A stretch of 64,000 nt of DNA from Ichthyophis bannanicus (GCA_033557465.1 CM066033.1:19469080-19533079); one strand, 5' to 3'; shown: positions 41,697 to 52,601, counted from the stretch's first letter. The notes: generated by a model from the letters alone, not told the origin. Numbers and translations: made by a program.

Positions 41697-43749
41697 CTTA
41701 AAGGAGGAGATGATGGGGTGGAAGGAGATAAAGGAAGTGGAATTGCAAGGGCTAAACTAAAGAAGGCAATAAAAGGGGCAACAGATAAATATGTAAGAAA
41801 AGTAAATAAAAACAAGAGGAGAAGGAAACCTATTTGGTTTTCCAAAGAGGTGGCTGCTCAAATAAAGGCAAAAAACATAACTTTAGCAAAATTCAAAAGC
41901 TTGCAAACAGAAGAACACAGAAATGAATACAGGATCCAACTCAAAGAGTCTAAAAGAGTAATAAGGATAGCAAAATCAAAGGCAGAGGAAAGGATGGCTA
42001 AAGATGTTAAGAGTAGCAACAAAACTTTCTTCAGGTATATTCGGGAAAGGAAGAAGATCAGAGTTGGAATTGCAGGACTCAAAAGTGCTGGGAAAGGACT
42101 CATGGAAAGTGACACTGAAAAAGTGAAATTGCTAAACAAATACTTCTGCTCTGTTTTTACTAAAGAAGATCCTGGAGATGGACCAGCTGTGACTCCCAAA
42201 TATAAAAATAGGAATGAAGTAGATACCACACCATTCACAGAAGACGAGGTGTTAGAACAACTTGCTAAACTGAAAGTGGACAAAGCCATGGGACCGGATG
42301 GGATACATTCCATGATACTGAAAGAGCTGAGAGAGGTTCTTGCAGGACTGTTAAAGGATGTCTTCAACAGATCCTTGGAAACAGGTGAGGTTCCTTAGGA
42401 ATGGAGAATGGCTGATGTCGTACCTCTACACAAATGTGGTGACGGGGAAGAAGTGTCAAACTACAGGCCCGTGAGCCTTACCTTGGTGGCGGGAAAAATA
42501 ATGGAGGCGCTCCTGAAAGAGCGAATAGTGAACTTTCTCAAAACCAACAGGATGCAAGATCCGAGGCAACATGGTTTTACTGAAGGACGGTCTTGCCAAA
42601 CAAATCTGATTGAGTTCTTTGACTGGGTGACTAAGGAACTAGATCAGGGGCATGCGATGGATGTCATCTACCTGGATTTCAGCAAAGTCTTTGATACTGT
42701 TCCTCATAAGAGGCTTGTCAGCAAACTCAGTAGCTTGGGGATGGGTCCCAAGATGGTAAACTGGATTAGAAATTGGTTGACTGACAGACGACAGAAGGTG
42801 ATTGTACATGGAGCTCACTCGGATGAGAGGAAGGTGATTAGCGGGGTGCCCCAGGGTTCGGTCCTGGGCCCGGCACTGTTCAATGTATTAGTGAGTGATA
42901 TTGCTGAAGGACTGAATGGAAAAGTCTGTCTTTTTGCAGACGACACAAAAATTTGCAAGAGTGGACTCCCCCGAGGGAGTGGTTAACATGAGGAAAGATC
43001 TACAAAAGCTGGAAGACTGGTCTAATGCTTGGCAACTATGATTTAATGCGAAAAAGTGCAGTGTCATGCACTTGGGTAGCAGAAATCCAAGGGAAATGTA
43101 CCCGATAGGGGGCGAGAGGTTGGTATGCACGGTTCAGGAGAAAGACCTTGGTGTGATTATCTCTGATGATCTCAAGGTGGCAAAACAGTGCGACAAGGCA
43201 GTGGCAAAAGCCAGGAGGATGTTGGGCTGCATACAAAGAGGGATTACCAGCAGAAAGGAAGAGGTACTTATGCCACTTTATAAGTCACTGGTGAGGCCTC
43301 ACTTGGAATACTGTGTTCAGTTTTGGAGACCGTATCTTGCAAAAGATTTAAAAAGACTGGAAACTGTTCAGAGGAAAGCGACCAAAATGATTTGGAGCCT
43401 GCATCAGAAGCCTTATGAGAAGAGACTTGAAGACCTAAATATGTATACTTTGGAGGAGAGGAGGGACAGGGGAGATATGATTCAGACCTTTAAATACTTA
43501 AAGAGAAATGATGAACAAACAAACCTCTTCCAAAGACGGGGAAGCTGCAAAACTAGAGGGCATAACATGAAGCTGCATGGTGGTAAATTGAAAGGCAATG
43601 TCAGAAAATATTTTTTCACTGAAAGGGTGGTGGATGCTTGGAATGCCCTCCCGATGGAAGTGGTGGGGGCAAACACGGTGACGGAATTCAAAAAGGCAAG
43701 GGACAAACACAGTGGATCCCTTTACAGCAGTAGGATAAAAACAAGATAA
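41697..43749 (+). pseudogene. CR1 ORF2, RT part after the pogo insertion
   Basis: The reading resumes one base out of frame relative to the upstream part: 'KPIWFSKEVAAQIKAKN', 'LLNKYFCSVFTKEDPGDG' and 'LAKLKVDKAMGPDGIHSMIL'. A TAG at about 42396-42398 breaks 'TGEVP/EWRMADVVP'. 'YLDFSKVFDTVPHKRL', 'GVPQGSVLGPALFNVLVSD' and 'FADDTKI' (about 42930) follow in the same frame. A shift near 42960 and a stop lead to the last part, 'SLVRPHLEYCVQFWRPYL' and 'FFTERVVDAWNALPME', ending at 43749. Confidence 0.92.
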
Positions 43750-43969
43750 ACGGTACCATCTAACTTCTGAACCATTTAACGTCTCAACAAATAGGGGTGT
43801 CCTACATGGCGTGGTGGGTTTACCCCTAAACAAAGACATGGGGAGGGGTGGCCTGCACAGAGCAACAGGTGCACCTACTCTTGCCATCTTGCTGAGCAGA
43901 CTAGATGGACCATGCTGGTCTTTATCTGCCGTCATTTACTGTGTTACTATGTTACTATGTACCAGCGAA

Positions 43970-44150
43970 GGAGGAGGGGTTGGAGGATCCTCTCATTCAA
44001 GCTGTACGGAAGTCACAGGCTGTTTTTCCAGTTCACCGTTTGGTTAAGCAGATGATTCAGGATGAATGAGATTTGCCGGAGGTAGGATTGCGAGGTATGA
44101 GGTCTATGAATCGTCTCTATCCCTTGGCTGATTAGGAACTCCTGGGTCCG
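43970..44150 (+). pseudogene. Inner DIRS gag, continuation after CR1
   Basis: 'EEGLEDPLIQAVRKSQAVFP', 'VHRLVKQMI', two stops, 'LRGMRSMNRLYPL'. The same family as the gag at 14540-14745, where the order of blocks is identical. It begins at the CR1 3' end and the frame contains TGA and TAG stops. Confidence 0.7.
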
Positions 44151-44199
44151 CCCCCATTGTTTCCCGCCGTGGAGAACTAGCAAATATGCGCATGAGCTG

Positions 44200-44690
44200 G
44201 CGTTCTATAATCTTGATTTCTTTTGGCGAAGAACACACGGTGTCGGTCCGGGATGTTTTGATTTTCTTGATAGCCTCCCGTGCCACGAAGGTATGCTTTA
44301 CACAATTGAATATCACTAGTATGTCATTCAAGTCTATAAGTGAAAGGCTTCTGTAATACGCTGATGGTTCACTGGTTAGGCATACACGGTGCTGTTTTTT
44401 GGAGTTCAGTTTTTATTTGTCCTTCTCGGCAGCCCTCTGGCCTATGTTGCTTAGGGTTTGACAACCAAATTTTTAAACAGGTAGTTTTAATTTTTAACTT
44501 ATGGTTTTAGAGTATTTATGAATTTGATTCACTGTTTGTTTCTTCGGTGCCTTCGATGTGCCTTTATTCCCTTATGATAAGATATTTGTTTTTAGAAATG
44601 GGGCGTCATGCACATACTTTTTATCCGAGACAGTCTACTGTTTAATTTATACAATAGATAGTTTTGTGAGCGTTACATGGCACGTTACCG
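44200..44690 (+). other. AT-rich segment with Penelope-like terminal words (weak)
   Basis: 'ttggcgaagaacacacggtg' 'tcggtccggga' at 44223-44254 resembles 'tttgcgaaacacggcctgtg' 'tcgggttgg' at 48616-48645. Similar words occur in the long terminal-like repeats of Penelope elements. No protein is seen, so the class is uncertain. The rest to 44690 holds nothing I can name. Confidence 0.3.
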
Positions 44691-44734
44691 CGCGTTAAGC
44701 TTAAGAAGGCGCACAGACATGAAACACAGGAACA

Positions 44735-45245
44735 GAGCTGTAGCACAATGGTTACTACACTGACTGATGGTACAGGGGTCATGGGTTCGATTCCCCAGTG
44801 TGCCTAATGCATAAGGCTGGCTGAGGCATCACCCTTTACATTTAAGTAGTGATTGTTGAGGCATTCTACGTTTATTTTCATTAGTGCTGCCAGCAAACAC
44901 ACCCTCACAGTGGCGTAACCTAAGGTGCCGCATAAGGCACCCCATAACGCACTCCATAGGGTACATTATAAAGTGCACTGTCCGCCAAGGCACCCCATAA
45001 TGTCCCCTATAGAACACCTTATAAGGCACCTTATAGGGCGCCCTCTAAGGTGCCTTATGGGGCGCCTTATGAGGCACCGTAAGGTTACAGTACTCTGAGG
45101 GTGTTTTTGCTGGCAGCACTAATGTACATCAAAAATAGACAATGCCTCAGACAGCCCTATCAAATAACCCCACCATGGGTTTAAACCCATAACCTCTGGC
45201 TGTACAGGCAGTGAAGTAACCAGTGGGCTACATCTCTATAGCTGC
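44735..45245. repeat. Inverted pair of tRNA-like SINE units (foldback)
   Basis: On the plus strand 'gctgtagcacaatggttact' and 'catgggttcgattcccc' at 44743-44805 resemble the A and B boxes of a tRNA gene. The minus strand at 45245-45165 has the same order ('gatgtagcccactggttact', 'tatgggtttaaacccat'). Between them the arms mirror each other: 'ttcattagtgctgccagcaa' / 'ttgctggcagcactaatgta', 'gaggcatt' and 'aatgcctc', 'cctaaggtgcc' and 'ggcaccgtaagg'. The centre near 44990-45000 is made of 'taaggcacccca' type repeats. It is not a functional tRNA gene. Confidence 0.75.
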
Positions 45246-46250
45246 TAACAAACCCCTGGCTGGCTGCAGAAGGACTGCATGCCACCACACAAACTGTCTG
45301 CTATGTTTACCAGGATACGGTTAACCCACCCGTACCCATGATGCACTGCACATGCAAATCAGCAGTCCACAGATGGGCACAGGATGGGGTATGCACCCCC
45401 ACAGCACCTCGGCCTGGTAGGGGGAACTGACCGCGTGTGGTACTGGCACAGAGTAGCCACAGACTGTCACATTGTGCGGGTACTGTGCTCCCCCTGAGGG
45501 TGAGGTGGGGCACCAGGTCCACAGCACCTTTCATGGCTGAAATACGCCATGCTGCAGGTCCCCATCAGTGTGTGATAGGTAGTTCCTGCATACACACCTA
45601 GGATACATCTGTGTCCTTCTGTATTTCCCAGTCATGTCTAGCCCTTATGGGCTATGATGCACCCAGAATAGTGTATATTCAGTGGTGGTGCCATGGTGAC
45701 ATGATGTAGGTGAAAGGGGGGGGGGTTTGGACCCATAGGCAGATTATGTGCCACCACACAACCCACCCTCTGGGGCTCAGGGTGGGAAACAGGATCACCC
45801 ACCAATAGATCCACATTCCACCTCCCAACGATTGTAGCAGTAGAGGGGACCATCAATCCAAGTCCTGCTGGGGAACAGACACCCTACAGGGCAGGCAATG
45901 AGGATCTCTACCCATCCATAAAGCAATAGCAGACAGACAGTAGGCCTGGAAATGCCCAGCTGCCCCCCACCACTATCTGTCATTCTCCAGCAGCACGCCT
46001 CCAGCCGCTGCACCCTGCAAGGTGTTCCAGCCAGACACATACTAGCTGCAGACAGTCTGCTAGCTAGTCCATAGTGCATGTTCCTGGAGGAGATGAATGT
46101 ACCCAGAACTGGGACGTCAGCATACACACCAAACAGATAAGTTGGTGAGTGGGCCCCAAAAGAGATCCCATAAATATCACATAAGTGAAATACTATATGG
46201 CACTATGGGGGAACCTAGCCATGCTGTGGGCACTGCTCAGTCAGGGTGAG
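45246..46250. other. Unassigned repeat-like sequence
   Basis: No recognised protein. The style (many CCC, CACC and 'gcagg' words) is continuous with 46250-48000, and the whole may belong to one large unclassified element. A G run lies at 45717-45725. Confidence 0.4.
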
Positions 46251-46252
46251 AG

Positions 46253-46390
46253 TGACCTCCCAGCAGGACATGCTGTGGCCACCCTGTCTGTGCAGGTGGT
46301 GGCCAGGCACTACAATGCCCCAGTCATTACCCTTTGCCCTGTGCAGATGCATCCTGGCTAGGCCACCCTGTCAGGGCTATACCCATGGTA
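46253..46390. repeat. Second copy of the repeat at 1-125
   Basis: 'caggacatgctgtggccacc', 'aggcactacaatgccccagt' and 'gcagatgcatcctggctagg' align in order with the first 125 bases of the window. Confidence 0.5.
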
Positions 46391-46921
46391 CCTTGCTCCT
46401 CATTATGCACATTGGCAGGCCAATACTGGCAACAGTGCTGGCAGTGTGGGCTGTGGAGGGTGTTTGCAGCCACCACACACCGGATAGACAGACACACACT
46501 CCCACACCTATGCCAGCAGTGTACAACTATAGAGGTGTTTGGCAGCCCTGGCCACCGCTGCAGTCCTGGGCACAGTACAGGCATGGCTATGGTACGCAAT
46601 GCTGTTGGGGTCACTCCCCAGGGTGGTAAACACTGTCAGACACAAGACCTGTAGCACACTCCACAGACATCAGAAAGGTTGCTATGATGCAGCTCAATCA
46701 GAACATTGTACTTAACTTCAGAATTGCTATCTGCCAGTAATCATATCAACCTTTTGATAGCTCTGTATCATATTCCCAGGTGTAGGGTGGCATTGCTAAG
46801 GTATGCAAGTGCTAGTATTGGGAGATGCACGCAAAGCCCAATGTCCTGCCTCTCCGGGAGCATTGGATACTGGAGCCTGTGGGTGCGGGTGTGTCTGCCC
46901 CTGTTGGCTGCTGCTTTACGG

Positions 46922-47118
46922 CAGAGGTTCCCGACTCCAGTCCTGGTGGGCCAAACACTGTTCGGGTTTTCATGCTGTCCCTCATGAATATGCATGAGCT
47001 ACATCTGCATACCATTGGGGCGGCGCATAGAAATGCAGCACAGGCATCTTTATTGGAGGCAGCATGGAACCCGGATGGTGTTTGGCCCTCCAGGACTGCT
47101 TTTGGGTGACTGCTCTAG
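46922..47118. mobile_element. hAT-type MITE
   Basis: The left end 'cagaggttcccgactccagt' 'cctggtgggccaaaca' is inverted at the right as 'tgtttggccctccaggact' ... 'tgactgctct'. Internal 'tcatgaatatgcatgagct' is itself palindromic. A target duplication is not clear. Embedded in the unassigned 44.7-48.5 kb segment. Confidence 0.65.
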
Positions 47119-47242
47119 GTAATGCGCATGTTTATGGTGTCTGGGCTCTGTAGGGTAAAATGTAGGTGTTTTGGGCATGTTTACATCTGCAAAAAATGTT
47201 CAGTCTGTATTTGCACGTTTTAGTAGTGGGTAAAATATGGGG

Positions 47243-47338
47243 ACTGGGTTGGCAGGAACCACAGCTGGGACTTGAACCTGTGTCCTTCTGCTACTGAATA
47301 CACTGGTTTTGTGCACTGCACCACCGTGTTATCACAGA
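47243..47338 (-). repeat. tRNA-like SINE head, third copy
   Basis: The minus strand reads 'acacggtggtgcagtgcaca' (A-box-like) and then 'gacacaggttcaagtcccag' (B box GGTTCAAGTCC). Spacing is like that of 44743-44805. No cloverleaf with a proper acceptor stem is evident. Confidence 0.5.
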
Positions 47339-47459
47339 GTCAGTGCATTCCCTGGTGATACCATGACTGTTCGTCAGATAGGGCCTGTCTGTTGCAATGC
47401 ATGGCAACCACCTACACAGGGCTAGGCCATGGTCTGCTCTGGGCAGCTGCCACTGCCCC

Positions 47460-47555
47460 CTCCACCACAAGTATCCCTCTGCCACCATGCTGACATGCCC
47501 TTCTGCCCCCTCCTCCACCAGTATCCCTCTGCCACCATGCTGACAGTCCCTTCTG
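47460..47555 (+). repeat. Two direct repeats of about 55 bp
   Basis: 'agtatccctctgccaccatg' 'ctgaca..ccttctgc' occurs at 47469 and again at 47520. This local duplication produces matching open frames on both strands. Confidence 0.75.
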
Positions 47556-47639
47556 CTGCTGGTGCTGGTGGAGCGCAGTCTCAGGCCATCCAGTGTGCTG
47601 GTAGGCGGCTGCATATGGTGCGGGTTCTGGGGTAGGGGT

Positions 47640-48410
47640 GCCTGCATAGGTATCCACGCTTACCTCCAGCACCGCCTGCCAATGTTCCGTGCCCTTGGGG
47701 GTAGCTGCTGGGTACTATCCCCTGTGACACATGTTGGGCCTTCTGCAGTTGCTGCCTGGCTGCTCTGCTGTTTCAGTATTCGTATGGGCCAGCTAGACAT
47801 CGCCCTAGTCCGCACTGTGGCCCAGCTGCATCACAGCATGTGCCGCCTGCGGCCCTCTCTATCTCCTTTTCAGGCATCTGTCCAATTGCCCGTTCCGACA
47901 TGCCCACCCTGCTGTTGCGGGACATGTGCACGCCATAGGACACCTGTTCACTAACAAGGGAAAGCCCTGATCAGCGCTATTTCACTGTGGGCTCATTCAC
48001 CCTGTAAGGGGATGGAGCATAGACCCTTCCACGATTAATATCTTTTTATTGGGGCTTTCTTGGTGGGGGGGGGGTTGATGTTTCCCATTAATATCACTAT
48101 TGGCCAGCTTGGTTATGTTTTTTTTCCAGTTTGTTGAGGTCATTTTCAATGTTTATGTGCCCTTTTGTTCTGTGCACATGTATCACACTTATCACGTTTT
48201 GTAGGTTTCCCTGTCTATGCTGTACATTGCTGACACTTAAATGGTTTCTCTCCCCTGCAAATGTGCATCTTACAGCAGGTTTTCAATCGCGTTAGGATTC
48301 AGCTCTTCAGATAAGTGCGTTAGTGTGAATGGAGCCTCTCCCCTCCCACACTCCGCCCATTGACCCCTTCTCTCCGCCCTCTCTCCACCTTCTGCGGTGT
48401 TTTACCGCGC
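47640..48410. other. Unassigned sequence before the 48.4 kb palindrome
   Basis: An open plus frame of about 130 codons at 47562-47954 has no recognised motif. A G run lies at 48064-48073. Nothing else can be classified. Confidence 0.4.
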
Positions 48411-48420
48411 CACGGAGCTT

Positions 48421-48512
48421 TACGATCGTTAAGTAACGTTAACGCGCGTTATGAGACGTTAATGATCGTTAACATCTCATAACGCGCGTTAACGTTACTT
48501 AACGATCGTTAA
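48421..48512. repeat. GTTAACG-rich palindrome of about 90 bp
   Basis: The left arm 'acgatcgttaagtaacgtta' 'acgcgcgttatgag' is mirrored by 'ctcataacgcgcgttaacgt' 'tacttaacgatcgt'. The short centre is 'ttaatgatcgttaa'. It is followed by 'ataacgtgcgttatataaca' and 'gtttagtaaacatcccc', which look like a subterminal region of a DNA transposon. 'ttaccgcgcgttaagcttaa' near 44688-44707 uses the same words and could be the other end. Confidence 0.85.
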
Positions 48513-48599
48513 TGTTGCATAACGTGCGTTATATAACATTACCGCAGTTTAGTAAACATCCCCTTAGTGTTCATGTTCTATGTTTTAGTACCTTACCTG

Positions 48600-49011
48600 A
48601 TCAACCCCTGACGAAGGTTTGCGAAACACGGCCTGTGTCGGGTTGGTAATAGGTCTACGATTTAATACAGTTGTGTTTTTCCACTACATCACGTCTTTGG
48701 ACTGTGTCTTTGATACATATGTGATTTCTTGCCTTGCCTGTGGTTCAGTCCCGATTCCCGCCCGGGGTTTGTCAGCCTCCGCAGAGTCTTTGTGTTTGTG
48801 TGGGGTAACAGCAGCCAGGCAGTAGAAAATCAGCAAATTTTTTCTGTATTCTTTCTTCTCTCTCCTTTCTGTCCTATTTCCTTTAAGCGGAGAGAGAGAG
48901 TTATCCTCTTATTTAAGGGGGATTTAGTTCAGTTTAAGAGTTAAGATGTTGTATTTAATATTATTGCTACTTATTTGTTGCTCCTTTGAGTCTGCTTTGT
49001 CATTAGATCAC
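48600..49011 (+). other. Penelope-like terminal words, then DIRS leader (weak)
   Basis: 'cccctgacgaaggtttgcga' 'aacacggcctgtgtcggg' at 48605-48642 resembles Penelope terminal regions. From about 48750 the sequence ('tgcctgtggttcagtcccga', 'ttaagcggagagagag') passes into the right terminal repeat of the inner DIRS. No protein. Confidence 0.35.
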
Positions 49012-49160
49012 TGGGAGCTGGTGGGAGGTGCCAGCAGGATATGTACAGTGGTGTCACAATTCTGACATGCCCAGTCTCCATGCTGCGAGAGGAGGTGCAC
49101 TACCCAGAGGTGAGGGACTGGACTGGAGTTCCTCAAGGAACAATTAGCAGGTAAGTATAA

Positions 49161-49900
49161 TTTCTCTTTACTGCTACATTAGGAAGAGCCTGCAGGGTCC
49201 CTCAATTTACGTCAAGATGCATCAGCTCCCTCCTCAGCTGCCAGGGCCTTATGTCCGTTCTCTCCCTCGGGGATGCCCTCTTCCTCCTCTTTTACTCCTG
49301 CAGCAGCAACAGCAGCCCAGTGCAGGCAACATGGATCAAGATTTGGCCCAATTTATGTCCCTCTTCAGGCAAGCTTGAGGCCTTTGGGCATCCACATCAG
49401 CTTCCCTCAAAGTGAGCACTTCTTCCTCCAGGCCAGTGGCAGTGGCAGCACACAGGGCACAAAAGTGCACTCTGACTGAGTCCACCTCAGATCTTCAGAT
49501 AGGGAAGACGGGGAGTGGTCTCCTTCCGATGACCAAGCAAAAGATCAGGAGGCAGCTCAGGATGTCAATTTATTCCGTAAGTAGGAACTTCTAGCATTGA
49601 TTACTCAGGCGGTGGATGCATTGTGCCTCTCGGAATCTCAAGGACAGGAAATGATGCAAACTGCTTCTTAGGTGCTTACCAGAGAATAGACCAAAGACAG
49701 CTAACCACTGTTCAGGTCGGAGTTCATCTCCTTTTTCCTCCTCCCAGGCGAGTTTCAGAGATTCTTGGCATTACCGACCAGGTTGATATTTGGGGCCTCC
49801 ATCCTCCAGGACTGCCCCTAGGTCACAGCCTTTTTGGGTAGTGTATCGGACAAAGGACTCCTTCTCTGCCCCCTCAAAGTTTGCCGGCCCTAGCCGCTCC
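49161..49900 (+). pseudogene. Outer DIRS gag remainder (weak)
   Basis: Open frames are short and shifted. 'ctcctcagctgccagggcct' at 49231 also occurs at 37244 in the inner gag, which supports a DIRS gag origin. The region leads directly into the RT lead-in block at 49935. Confidence 0.5.
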
Positions 49901-51430
49901 TTCCACTGACGCTCCTCTGGCCCACTCCAGGATGCCTCCAGTGGGGGGCCATCTGGCCCTATTTGCCCACAAGTGGGAAAAGATCACCACCGATCAATGG
50001 GTCCTTAGTATTGTCTACTGCAGCAATGTTCTAGAATGCGCCTATCCTATACACGATACATTCATAGTTTCCTCTTGTGGCTCGGAGACAAAGCAGGAAG
50101 CCATACAGTTCATTCTCCGTTGCCTGTTGGACCTTCGGCCATTGAACAGTGCCTCTACCAGAGACCACTACCGGACACTACTCCATCTACTTTGCCGTTC
50201 CAAAGAAGGATGGCTTCTTTCAACCCATTCTGGACCTGGATCAACAGCGCTTTCTTGCATTTTACAGTGCTAGGATGCCACTTTCAGTTCAGCGCATTGC
50301 TGTTTGGTCTCACAACAGCTCCATGTACCTTCTTCAAGGTCATGGTTGTAGTAGCAGCACCTCTGTGGAAGCAGGGTATCCACATACATCCGTACCTAGA
50401 TGACTAGCTCATCGGGGCAAAGTCTTATCTGGAGGCTCTAACAGCTGTCTCCCAAGTCGTGACTTTCCTGACACATCTAGACTAGGAAGTCAATCACGCC
50501 AAGAGCTGTCTCAGTCATTCCCAGTCCCTGGAGTTCCTGGGGGCCCACTTTGACACCCGCCTTGGGCGGGTCTTCCTCTCACCAGCTGCAGAGACTCTCA
50601 GGCCAACTCCAAATGTTCTGCCTTCAGGCTTGGCCCTGGGGTGGGACTATCTTCAAGTTTTGGGGGCCATGGCAGCGATGATCTATGTCGTCCCTTGGGC
50701 ATGAGCCCACATGCGACCCCTGCAGTGGGCCCTTCTAACTTGCTGGTCTCTAGCAACGCAGGACTACAATCGGCTCGAGGTGCGAGCAGTCCACCTTGCT
50801 CTGCAGACCTTTCTTCCACTACTCTGCCATCACTCTGTCTGCGTCCTCTGCGACAATGCCACCACAGTGGCCTATCTCAACCAACAGGGTGACACAAAAG
50901 CCCTGGGAGTCGCCAGGGAGATGTTGCTACTCCTCCTTTGCGCCTAGCGGCACTTGCAATCTCTCTCAGCCCAATGCATTGCTGGGGCAGACAACGTTCA
51001 AGCTGACTTTCTCAGTTGGCATACTCTGGATCCTGGCAAGTAGGAACTCCATCTGATGGCCTTCCAGTGTATTGAGTCTCTGGGACCAACTCAGGTTCGA
51101 CCTCATGCCCACTGCTGCGAATGCCAAAGTCTCCGACTTCTTCAGTCGCTGCAGGGAATTCGGCTATCAGGGGATAGACACCCTGGCCCAGCATTGGCCA
51201 GTGGTCTCGTTGCTATACTTGTTTCCACCATGGCCACTGATCGGGAGGTGTCTCCATCGCATCAAGTCTCACCCCGGTCTGGTGGTCCTGGTCACACCCA
51301 GCTGGTCCTTGCACCCGTGGTATGCGGACCTTGTTGGCTGCAAGTGACCTCACTCCTGCCGCTGGGCTCTCACCACGGTCTCCTGAGGCAGGGCCAAGTC
51401 CTAATGGACAACCTGGCTCCTTAATCGCTT
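49900..51430 (+). pseudogene. Outer DIRS reverse transcriptase and RNase H region
   Basis: In order: 'PPVGGHLALFAHKWEKITTD' (49935), 'LPDTTPSTLPFQ' and 'YFAVPKKDGFFQPILDL' (50190-50240), 'FQFSALLFGLTTAPCTFFKV' (50285-50345) and 'HIHPYLDD' with the catalytic YLDD at 50393-50404, followed at once by a TAG. An RNase H-like block 'NATTVAYLNQQGDTKALGV' (about 50860-50915) follows, and then 'WPVVSLLYLFPPWPLIGR' (51205). Several frame changes and stops make it inactive. The family is set by the 'FS-LPFGL-TAP--F-KV' block together with a recombinase downstream. Confidence 0.83.
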
Positions 51431-51869
51431 ACAGCTTGGCTCTTAAGAAGTAGCGTCTAGTCCATAAAGGCTATTCGCTTAAGGTGGTTCAGATTCTGCT
51501 TAAAGCATGCTGCCCATCCACATCGTTGGCTTACACTCGCATATGATGCTTGTTTGAGTCATGGTGCGCTCATCAACAGTGTTCTCCATGGTGAGTGCAG
51601 ATTCCAGAAATCCTAACATTTCTACAGGACGGCTTGATAATGGGCTTGCTCTCAGCTCTCTCTGAGTACAAGTAGCAGCCCTCAGGGGCCCTATTGTGGG
51701 GCATTCGCTTGCATCTCACACAGACATCAGTCGTTTCCTGTGTGGGGTCTGCACACTAAGGCCTCCACTCCGTCCACTTGTTCCCACTTGGGACCTTTCT
51801 CTCATGCTCCGGAGTCTTATGAAGACTCCCTTTGAGCCTCCCCAGCATGCTATTCTCTGAGAATTTTCC

Positions 51870-52210
51870 TTAAAGATGGTCTTAGTTACTAGCAGTCAGT
51901 GTCCGGAGAGTTCTACGTCGCTAACTTAAGATGACAGCTTCCTTTCAGAAGTCAGATCACCTGTTTGTATTATTTGCTGGGCCGCGCAAAGGCCTGGCAG
52001 TGTCCAAGGCTACGATCAAGCACACCATCGAATCCGCTTACATCCTGCATAACAAGTCCATCCCCGTGGGGCTTCATGCGCATTCCATGCAGGCTCAGGC
52101 AGCGTCTTGGGCAGAATGCTTGCACATTTTGCCCATTGACATTTGTCGTGCGGCCATCTGGTCCTCTCTATCCACTTTCACGCGCCACTACCACCTCGAC
52201 CGGCGGTAGT
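51870..52210 (+). pseudogene. Outer DIRS tyrosine recombinase, C-terminal part
   Basis: 'LFVLFAGPRKGLAVSKATIK' (51965) and 'GLHAHSMQAQAASWAECL' with 'DICRAAIWSSLSTFTRHYHL' up to 52205. The pattern RAHS--A-A-SWA ... S-FT-(H/F)Y-LD is typical of DIRS recombinases, with the last Tyr as nucleophile. The first Arg of that pattern appears as His (LHAHS), and the expected Arg of H-x-x-R is Gln here. The recombinase would join the circular DNA intermediate into the genome. This copy is inactive. Confidence 0.8.
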
Positions 52211-52300
52211 GGCGCGGCTTGGGCCGAGGCGCATTTCGGGGCCATTGTGGTAGAAGCGGCCGTTCCTTCCCACCCAGCAGGGATGTAGCTTGGGTACTTC

Positions 52301-52385
52301 CCACTTGTCTGGACTGGTTTAGCAGGATGAATTGGAAAAAGAAATTTCCTTTCCGGGAATCCTGCTAGACCAGTCCAGGACCCAC
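52301..52385. repeat. DIRS internal complementary region
   Basis: 'ccacttgtctggactggttt' 'agcaggat' is followed by its approximate complement 'atcctgctagaccagtccag' at 52357-52377. Both correspond to the outer tips of the element's terminal repeats (34566, 52740). This layout, just before the right terminal repeat, is the DIRS internal complementary region used in forming the circular intermediate. Confidence 0.75.
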
Positions 52386-52601
52386 CCCTCACTGCATGCT
52401 TCAGCAACAGCCTTGGGTCGTCATTCATTTAATACAGCTTTCTGGAAGGACATGCTGTCATCTCAGTTTCAGGCTCAGAAGTCAGTTTAGCCTGCCTAGG
52501 CCCTTTGTACATAGTTGCACTTGTTGGTGTTCACTGTTCCAGGTCCCCTGGGGCATTTTAATGCGTTTTGGTTGACATGGGGCTTCCTCTGCTTTTACAT
52601 A

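Larger units (their letters stand above)
37311..43968 (+). mobile_element. CR1 LINE, near full length, split by a pogo-like element
   Basis: A CR1 with a 5' leader (37311-37723), ORF1 (37724-38696), ORF2 (38801-43749) and a 3'UTR ending 'gttactatgttactatg' at 43968. A 2.1-kb DNA transposon at 39574-41694 interrupts ORF2. The direct 'tatctatctatctgt' and 'ggtgggttcc' repeats in the leader (37378-37550) may be part of its promoter. It is inserted in sense orientation in a DIRS gag, which resumes at once after the 3' repeat. The same subfamily is seen at 12790-14368. Confidence 0.85.
35508..49160 (+). mobile_element. Inner DIRS-like element, deleted and filled with insertions
   Basis: 35508-35612 and 49012-49160 are long inverted repeats of each other. 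Both contain 'ctctgggtagtgcacctcct', 'gcatggagactgggcatgtc'-like and 'agaattgtgaca' blocks, about 95% alike by eye. They mark the ends of a second DIRS-like element inserted in the gag region of the outer one. Inside are a SINE (35790-36065), a gag part (about 36727-37310), a CR1 (about 37320-43968), a further gag part (43970-44145), a Penelope-like and foldback-rich segment (44150-48700) and then the right repeat. No RT or recombinase of its own remains. Confidence 0.7.

Noticed and set aside
44743..44812. Functional tRNA gene
   Set aside because: A- and B-box-like words are present, but no seven-base acceptor stem and no credible anticodon arm can be drawn. The unit is mirrored at 45165-45245 and repeated at 47243, as expected of a SINE.
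46246..47954. Several open frames of 90-130 codons
   Set aside because: No recognised domain. They overlap a MITE, direct repeats and a tRNA-like unit, and are open on both strands.
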